Shown here: positions 57,695 through 64,000 of the stretch, in pieces | Layout: every line of letters starts with the position of its first letter | Position numbering within the stretch: position 1 is the stretch's first letter | DNA from: Branchiostoma floridae | Lineage: Eukaryota; Chordata; Leptocardii; Amphioxiformes; Branchiostomatidae | Assembly (NCBI RefSeq): GCF_000003815.2 | Contig: NC_049981.1 | Span: forward strand, 8,252,085-8,316,084 | Length of the DNA stretch: 64,000 bases | Direction: 5' to 3' | Position numbers and translations under genes: made by a program | Notes under the pieces: model-generated | Databases searched by the model: none | Seen by the model: the letters and a program-made list of their open reading frames with translations, nothing else | Told to the model about the DNA's origin: nothing

Positions 57695-60013
57695 CTAACT
57701 ACTAGTGTGAGCTTCTATATTGGATTTCTCAACTGTGTGAGTCTGCATGTTGGGTTTCTCACCAGTGGGAGTTTCCAGGAAGGATTTTACACCAGTGTGA
57801 GTCCGCATGTGGACTTTCAAATTACTGCGTCGGTTGCACTGCCTGCCGCACACCCCACAGCTGTAAGGTTTCTCGCCGGTGTGAGTTAACACGTGTCGCC
57901 TGAGTTCACCACGTTCTCTAAACCCTCTGCTACAATCATCACATTTGTAGGGCCTCTCACCTGTGTGAGTCCGCATGTGGATTTTCAAGCTATCTGATCT
58001 ACTAAAGTGCTTGTCACACTCCTCACACTTGTACGGTTTCTCACCAGTGTGAGTACGCATGTGCTTCTTCATGCTTACTGATATTGTAAAGGTCTTGCCA
58101 CACTCCTCACATCTGTAGGGTTTCTCACCGGTGTGAGTCCGCATGTGTCTAATTAGGGAATAAGACAGTTTGAAGCGTTTGCCGCATTCCTCACACTGGT
58201 TGGGTTCCTCTCTATTGTGAGTTAGCATGTGGTTGTTTAGACACCCCAGTTTAGTAAACTCCTTGCTGCACCTGCCACATATGTAGGGTTTCTTCCCAGT
58301 GGGAGTGTCCATGGAGGGTTTCTCACTAGTGGTAGAGTCGATGGAGGGTTTCTCAGCAGTGTAAGTGTCCATGGAGGGTTTCTCACCAGTGTAAGTATTT
58401 ATGGAGGGTTTCTCACCAGTGGGAGTGTCCATGGAGGGTTTCTCACCAGTGCAAGTGTCCATGGAGGGTTTCTCACCAGTGCGAGTGTCCATGGAGGCTT
58501 TCTCACTAGTGGTAGTGTCCATGGAGGGTTTCTCACCAGTGCAAGTGTCCATGGAGGGTTTCTCACCAGTGCGAGTGTCCATGGAGGCTTTCTCACTAGG
58601 GGAAGTGTCCATGGAGGCTTTCTCACTAGTGGTAGTGTCCATGGAGGGTTTCTCACCAGTGTAAGTGTCCATGGAGGGTTTCGCACCAGTGGGAGTGTCC
58701 ATGGAGGGTTTCTTTCCAGTGGGAGTGTCCATGTAGGGTTTCTCACCAGTGGGAGTGTCCATGGAGGGTTTCTCACCAGTGTAACTATTTATGGATGGTT
58801 TCTCACCAGTGGGAGTGTCCATGGAGGGTTTCTCACCAGTGGGAGTGTCCATGGAGGGTTTCTCACCAGTGGGAGTGTCCATGGAGGGTTTCTCACCAGT
58901 GGGAGTGTCCATGGAGGGTTTCTCACCAGTGGGAGTGTCCATGGAGGGTTTCTTCCCAGTGGGAGTGTTCATGGAGGGTTTCTTCCCAGTGGGAGTGTCC
59001 ATGGAGGGTTTCTCGCTAGTGGTAGTGTCCGTGGAGGGTTTCTCACCTGTGCGAGTGTCCATGGAGGGTTTCTCACTAGTGTAAGTGTACATGGAGGTTT
59101 CTTCACCAGTATGAGTTTCCATGTACTGTTCAGCCCCAGTGTGAGTTTCCATGTAGGGTTTTTCAATGGTGTGAGTGTGCATGTGAACCTTTAAGGCATG
59201 TGATAAGCTAAACCTCTTGCCACACTTGTCACACTTGTGGGGTCTCTCACCGGTGTGTGTCAGCATGTGTCTCTTCAAGTGATTAGCACGATGGAAGGAC
59301 TTGCTGCACATTTTACACTGGTATGGTCTCTCTCCAGTATGAGTCTGCATGTGAACCTTGAGATAATTGGCCCGGGTGAACTGTCTGCCGCACTCCTCAC
59401 ACATGTAGGGTTTCTCACCGGTGTGAGTGAACATGTGCCTCTTGAGGTCACACCGTCCACTAAAGCATTTGCTGCAGTCCTCACATTTGTAGGGTTTCTC
59501 ACCAGTGTGCGAGCGCATGTGGATTTGTAGGGTGTATGATCTTCTAAACTGCTTGCTGCACTCCTCACAAGTGTACGGTTTCTCATCTGTGTGAGTCTGC
59601 ATGTGACACTTAAAGTGGCAAGGGAGGCGAAAGCACTTGTCACAGACCTCACACTGGTAGGGTTTCTTTTCAATGTGAGTTTGCATGTGGTTCTTTAGAT
59701 AGCCCAGCCGATAAAACTCCTTGCTGCATCTGCCACATACATAGGGTTTCTCAGCCATGTCAGTTTCCAGGTTGGGTTGCTCATCGGCATGAGTTTCCAA
59801 GAAGGGTTTCTCTCGAGTGTAAGTTCCCATGTAGGGTTCCTCACCCGTGTAAGTTTCCATGTAGGGTTCCTCACCAGAGTAAGTTTCCATATAGGGTACC
59901 TCACCAGTGTAAGTCTGCCTGAGGCTCTGCAATACACTGGAGGACTTGCCCCCCTCCCCACATGGGTCCAGTTCTTCACTGTTGACTTCTGTCTTTACTG
60001 TAACTTTGGACAT
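57695..60013 (-). CDS. C2H2 zinc-finger protein, 13 fingers, linker-repeat spacer
   Basis: Likely a nuclear DNA-binding protein. A single coding exon, 772 aa, from ATG 60013 (an acceptor-like TTGTTGCAG lies 2 bases upstream, implying a 5' UTR intron) to TAG. Residues 1-90 are acidic with decapeptides such as [10 protein letters not shown]. Fingers 1-7 span ~91-281, with C-x2-C-x12-H-x3-H spacing and mostly TGEKPY linkers. Residues 288-577 are 29 decapeptides of the type [10 protein letters not shown] that keep the linker but have no Cys/His finger. Fingers 8-13 span ~578-745; in finger 13 ([14 protein letters not shown]) the conserved Phe is Cys. The tail repeats SNIEAHTS-type units and ends at a stop that seems secondary. 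No KRAB, SCAN, BTB or ZAD domain. It is an amphioxus-type poly-zinc-finger gene; no orthologue can be named. Confidence 0.93.
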   Translation of the reverse strand: MSKVTVKTEVNSEELDPCGEGGKSSSVLQSLRQTYTGEVPYMETYSGEEPYMETYTGEEPYMGTYTREKPFLETHADEQPNLETDMAEKPYVCGRCSKEFYRLGYLKNHMQTHIEKKPYQCEVCDKCFRLPCHFKCHMQTHTDEKPYTCEECSKQFRRSYTLQIHMRSHTGEKPYKCEDCSKCFSGRCDLKRHMFTHTGEKPYMCEECGRQFTRANYLKVHMQTHTGERPYQCKMCSKSFHRANHLKRHMLTHTGERPHKCDKCGKRFSLSHALKVHMHTHTIEKPYMETHTGAEQYMETHTGEETSMYTYTSEKPSMDTRTGEKPSTDTTTSEKPSMDTPTGKKPSMNTPTGKKPSMDTPTGEKPSMDTPTGEKPSMDTPTGEKPSMDTPTGEKPSMDTPTGEKPSINSYTGEKPSMDTPTGEKPYMDTPTGKKPSMDTPTGAKPSMDTYTGEKPSMDTTTSEKASMDTSPSEKASMDTRTGEKPSMDTCTGEKPSMDTTTSEKASMDTRTGEKPSMDTCTGEKPSMDTPTGEKPSINTYTGEKPSMDTYTAEKPSIDSTTSEKPSMDTPTGKKPYICGRCSKEFTKLGCLNNHMLTHNREEPNQCEECGKRFKLSYSLIRHMRTHTGEKPYRCEECGKTFTISVSMKKHMRTHTGEKPYKCEECDKHFSRSDSLKIHMRTHTGERPYKCDDCSRGFRERGELRRHVLTHTGEKPYSCGVCGRQCNRRSNLKVHMRTHTGVKSFLETPTGEKPNMQTHTVEKSNIEAHTSS
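58283..59152 (-). repeat. 30-bp coding minisatellite (29 units)
   Basis: Twenty-nine 30-base units encode decapeptides of consensus [10 protein letters not shown] within the zinc-finger gene. Every unit keeps the frame. Variants ([39 protein letters not shown]) occur in an order that itself repeats (RT-CT-TT pattern at units 20-24), showing higher-order duplication. Five consecutive units (8-12) encode the same decapeptide. Confidence 0.95.
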
Positions 60014-60165
60014 GTCTGCAACAAGTCTGTAACCATAGAAACAATCATGTTAAAACTTGGTACAAAGTCTTATTTCTTTGTTAGTCTAGAAATTAAACAA
60101 AAGCAATTTGGCATAAATGGAAGTGGTTCCTACATGAAGAGCCCTATGCAACAACAAAAAATTAA

Positions 60166-61333
60166 GAGCGAGGCTATTGACACACTGAGTGTGTCAATAG
60201 CCTAAACAGGCTATTGACACACTCAGTGTGTCGATAGCCTGACACACTCAGTGCACTATTTTTTTTTACACTAGAAACCAATAAAATGAGAAAATCTTAC
60301 GATAATATTTGACAGTCAACACTCTGAAAATACAAGTGGCATTCTATGTCCATCATCAACCGAAAATACGATATTTTTCACGCGTTTACGGCACCATTTT
60401 TAACATTGGAATCTGTCATACAATATGGTGCTAGTTTTACTGTCACCGCATGTGATCATGTTGGCTCTGTTTTGGAACACGTTTTCAGCTGTGTTTACCG
60501 ATTTCCTGCCGTTTGGGAGAATTTGTGGCCTCAAAACTTATATTACAAGTGAAGCGAAGTTATAGTTGTTGTTTTACGAAAATCATCTTTAATGTGAAAA
60601 AAACTCTGTAGCGTCATAGCGAGATCGACCGATATGTTACGAGTACCGCGTAAACACTAGGATGTTTGGATGACATAGCGGCGGGGAAATCCGCATCGCT
60701 TCGACCGAATAAAAGTGGATTTTGAGCAAAAATACCGCAGAAATATGGTTAGAAAAACCCACATTTTATTATTTCAGGGGTCCTTGGTCCAATTTTAAAA
60801 AAGAAGATAAGTGTACCATCCAAAATAAGAACGTAGCGGGTGGATTCTGCCGATCTGCGGCTGAAAAAAATAAACGTAACGTTACCTAAACATGCACTCT
60901 TGAAAATGCAGACCAAAAGTCTCAAAGGTAGGTTTTGATGCGCAAGACTAAAATATTTTTATATCAAATGGATGTTTAAAAAGGTAAAAGGACAATTGAA
61001 AAAAAAAAATTTCCAGCGCGGACTCGAACCGGGGTCGGAGCTGGTATAATGGATTCCCGGGTCATTGCACTATCCACTACGCTACCGGCCAATATAGACG
61101 GTGGGGCTTGTATCAACAGGTATCCAAATGTAGGACATAACTTGAATATGTCCGTTCATTCCAAGATTCAAAGATTCTTATGTCTAATCTTCCGAACAAT
61201 GTCTAACCAACTGTTGTTTGTGTAAAATAATGTCGGAAAGTCATGTTACAAGCTCTGATTGGCTGGCTGGCATCTCGGTGTGTCAATAGCCTGTTTGGCT
61301 ATTGGCACACTGAGTGTGTCAATAGCCACAGCG
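60166..61333. mobile_element. GGCTATTGACACAC-family TIR element, copy A (1168 bp)
   Basis: Perfect 9-bp duplication AAAAATTAA at 60157-60165 and 61334-61342. Left end GAGCGAGGCTATTGACACAC, right end ...GTGTGTCAATAGCCACAGCG. Both ends carry arrays of the self-complementary block GGCTATTGACACACTCAGTG and its complement. Shared interior with copy B includes GTCCAATTT, ACGTAGCGGGTGGATTCTGC and a tRNA-like module. No transposase. Confidence 0.9.
61013..61090 (-). repeat. tRNA-like module in copy A
   Basis: Minus strand: A-box-like TAGCGTAGTGGATAGTG and B-box GGTTCGAGTCC at tRNA spacing, starting GGCCGG and ending CGCGCTGG. Acceptor and anticodon arms do not pair well, so this is not called as a tRNA gene. 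Confidence 0.7.
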
Positions 61334-61703
61334 AAAAATTAATTACCGTTCTATGTTTAAAAATAAAATCATGTAAACTGCAGGATTGGCTTACATCAAG
61401 CATGTTCAATCAAAATACATTCTTAACAGCATATGAAATTAAGAAAACTTTGAAGACCTCATACGGAACATTGAAGAGGGCTCCCATGGGGGAGGTATCT
61501 GTACATTGTGGTCTTCTAGTCTAGTGGGTAAGAACATCTACACACAAGAATGTACAGTGGGCTAAAGTACATGTACATACAGCACATAATATCAGGACAA
61601 TGTAGATAGAATATCTTTCTGTTACGTCTTTACATAATAATAGGTTAGGCTAGCGTGCCACAACCTCATACTAAGTACATTTGCCATATGATGTTAAACT
61701 TTA
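61334..61703. other. Spacer between the two sister elements
   Basis: About 360 bases of unique-looking AT-rich sequence. Includes the two target-site copies (61334-61342 of copy A, 61695-61703 of copy B). No gene. Confidence 0.6.
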
Positions 61704-62721
61704 GAGCGAGGCTATTGACACACCCAGTGTGTCAATAGCCTAAACAGGCTATTGCCACACTCAGTGTGTCAATAGCCTAAACAGGCTATTGCCACACTCA
61801 GTGTGCCAATAGCCTGTCAGGCTATTGACACACTCAGTGCACTATTTTTCTTAATTTTGACACTAGAAACCACTAAAATGAGAAAATCTTACGATTGTAT
61901 TTGACAGTCAACACTTTGAACATACAAATGGCATTCTGTGTCCATCATCAACCCAAAATACGATCTTTTTCACGCGTTTACGGTAAAGGCCGCATGTAGC
62001 CAGTCACAAGTATGCAAATGAGCTAACTATATTTAGTACCATGCAAACACCGCTTCGACCGAAAAAAACGTGAATTTTGAGCAAAAATGCCGCAGAAATA
62101 TGGTTAGAAAACCCACATTTTATTATTTCAGGGGTCCCTGGTCCAATTTAAAAGATAATAATAAGTGTACCGTCCAAAATAAGAACGTAGCGGGTGGATT
62201 CTGCCGATCTGCGGTTGAAAAAAAAATAAACGTAATGTTACCTAAACATGCACTCTTGAAAATGCAGACCAAAAAGTCCCAAAGGTGGGTTTTGATGGTT
62301 CTGGTCGTAAGAAGAAAATATTCTTGTATCAAATGGATTTTTTAAAAAGGTAAAAGGACAATTGAAAAAAAAAATTCCAGCGCGGACTCGAACTGGGGTC
62401 GGAACTGGTAAAAGGTTTCACAGGACAACGCTCTCCCCACTACGCCACGGCCAATATAGTCGATGAAAGCTGGCAAGCACAGGTATCCATATGTAGGGCA
62501 TAACTTGAATACGTCTGTTCATTCGAAGATTCAAAGATTCCAATGTCTAATCTTCCGAACAATGTCTAATCAAGGATGTTGAAACTTGTCTAATCAACTG
62601 TTGCTTGTGTAAAATAATGTCGGGAATGTCATGTTACAAGCTCTGATTGGCTGGTTGGCATCTCGGTGTGTCAATAGCCTGTTTGGCTATGAGCACACTC
62701 AGTGTGTCAATAGCCACAGCG
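61704..62721. mobile_element. GGCTATTGACACAC-family TIR element, copy B (1018 bp)
   Basis: Perfect 9-bp duplication TAAACTTTA at 61695-61703 and 62722-62730. Same orientation as copy A and closely similar to it over most of its length. It lacks part of the segment at about 60400-60690 of copy A but has a larger left-end array (four palindromic blocks separated by TAAACA-like spacers). Non-coding apart from an internal chance frame (62070-62345). Confidence 0.9.
62377..62452 (-). repeat. tRNA-like module in copy B
   Basis: Minus strand: A-box-like TGGCGTAGTGGGGAGAGCG and B-box AGTTCGAGTCC, same boundaries as in copy A, but the middle (anticodon-arm) part is almost unrelated to that of copy A. 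Confidence 0.7.
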
Positions 62722-62730
62722 TAAACTTTA

Positions 62731-64000
62731 AGTATTTCTGATTGATCTTGTACATTAGAAGGTCCTACTTGACATAAATGATATCAGTTGGTCATTTTCT
62801 CCACCCAAATAAGTAGTCCTAAGTTCACCAACACCATTGAGATGAACTGCCTATGAAAAAAGAACAGCCCAAATACAAATTCAGTTATTACAATGAGAGA
62901 CTAGTCTACTGAAGAAGGGGGTTGCCTGAGGTGAGTCAGATGGGGCAATTTGTCGAACATTTTGCAGAAGATGCTTTCTCGCAAGTCGTCATAAAACGGA
63001 GCTATAGTATAAGCTATAGTATAGCTTAAGTTACACGCATCACTTATCTTAAACCTCTGTTTAAGCTAAGACAACATATATCACCTGTATCACTCCTGAA
63101 CAGCAGAAACGTCCTCACCAAAACACCTGAACGAAGAAAGGAACTCGTGACCCGGAAACAGTCAGCTATCAGAACACAGTATTCATGCGCGACCCCCGGG
63201 ATATAAAGTAGTACGGATAAATTTGTTGAAGGAGAGACAGAAAGTCTTGTTTGGGAGGCAGCCAGATATAACGTGTTCTGCGTTGTAAAGGTTTTGACTT
63301 TGAGACAGCATGATTTTGATTGTGAAAGTTTTCTATTTAGTTAATTCTATTTCGTGTATAAATGCGCTCCAAATGTTACGCAACTGCCTCTCTAGTGTGG
63401 ACCGGCTGCACTTATGTGACCTCCGCAGAGCGGCGTTTCAAAGCCAGTGTGAGAAGGATATTCATGGGGGTTTTATATACTAGTATCTATCTCCATGAAA
63501 AAGGTATAGTTTTTGGTGCGAGTTTGTAACTGTTTTAATATGTCTGTGTTTCCGGATATTTGTGGTCAGCATAACTGTGGATGAATTACAATTACAAAAA
63601 TAGTCTGATTATGTAAACTAGAGTTCAGCGACCTCATACCTCCATGAAAATTTAGAGCTTTCGTAAATTTCATACAATTGACTAACACATTAACATAATG
63701 TATGCATGGTGTTGTTCATCATTGACTAACGTACACATGTCACAGTTATAAAATTCCCATTATTAATCATAAAGCGGTTTTGCAATTTTTACATAAATTA
63801 TGCAAATAAGTTCCTCATTACCATATTTGGTATCTGCGTATATTCCACCTATCATAGTTAACATGTGTTACATTTATTGAAGTCCAGTTATTGAAAACAA
63901 TGGAATTATACAATTTCCTCATTAATCATGCAAATTAAGTCCTCATTTGCATAAAATGTATATCATTATGAACATATTTGCCTAAGGTACCCGCATGCCT
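62731..64000. other. Right edge: no gene, ATGCAAAT repeat at the end
   Basis: 62731-63590 has no feature I can assign; a 5' UTR exon of the zinc-finger gene could lie here but no donor stood out. 63600-64000 belongs to the dispersed family marked by GACCTCATACCTCCATGAAA and ATCATGCAAATTAAGTCCTC, related to 10470-10660, 16560-17120 and 55010-55120. Confidence 0.5.

Noticed and set aside
58401-59084. Plus-strand repetitive frames ([10 protein letters not shown] units) opposite the zinc-finger gene
   Set aside because: They are the complement of the 30-bp coding minisatellite; the minus strand encodes perfect zinc fingers on both sides in one frame.
58283-59152. Regular 30-bp repeats as a possible CRISPR array
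   Set aside because: Units are contiguous with no spacers, are coding, and the genome is animal.
61013-61090. Functional tRNA gene
   Set aside because: A and B boxes are present but the acceptor ends do not pair and no proper anticodon arm forms; sequence recurs inside a sister transposon.
62070-62345. 91-codon frame in copy B
   Set aside because: The equivalent stretch in copy A does not keep the frame, and no known domain is present.

Overview
The window looks like a chordate nuclear genome, most likely amphioxus (Branchiostoma). It holds animal genes with small phase-consistent exons separated by introns of about 0.1-4 kb, an intronless Kv1-type potassium channel, a C2H2 zinc-finger gene, and a very dense, diverse load of DNA transposons, MITEs and non-LTR retrotransposon fragments. 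The species is an inference from gene structure and repeat style; no marker was matched to a database.

Layout. (1) 2176-11499 (+) holds the last eight coding exons of a heparan sulfate N-deacetylase/N-sulfotransferase (NDST). They cover the end of the deacetylase half and the whole sulfotransferase half; upstream exons are outside the window or lost near the N gap at 504-645. (2) 11500-18990 is mostly gene-free, with one orphan candidate terminal exon at 16433-16515. (3) 20879-22252 (-) is an intronless Kv1/Shaker channel of 457 aa. (4) 24057-25062 (+) holds the last two exons of an unidentified Lys/Asp-rich protein. (5) 25370-28338 (-) is a 5'-truncated LINE whose reverse-transcriptase gene is split by a 1.07 kb TTAA-type transposon. 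(6) 30348-49569 (-) is a complete DHX37 (Dhr1-type DEAH-box) helicase gene of 15 exons in my reconstruction, 1147 residues, with introns full of transposons. (7) 49867-54330 contains two back-to-back TIR transposons, one with another nested inside. (8) 57695-60013 (-) is a 13-finger C2H2 protein whose two finger blocks are separated by 29 copies of a finger-less TGEKP-like decapeptide. (9) 60166-62721 has two full-length copies of one TIR element, each with a perfect 9-bp target duplication and an internal tRNA-like module.

The genes do not form one pathway: NDST acts in Golgi heparan sulfate sulfation, Kv1 in membrane repolarisation, DHX37 in nucleolar small-subunit ribosome assembly, and the zinc-finger protein probably in DNA binding. 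The most unusual observations are the in-phase exon repetition with splice signals in NDST, the linker-only array in the zinc-finger protein, its in-frame stop with an open tail beyond, transposons lying right against splice sites, and several nested insertions with readable target-site duplications. All exon boundaries were read by eye from splice signals, phase and remembered family sequence; none was checked by alignment or transcript data.
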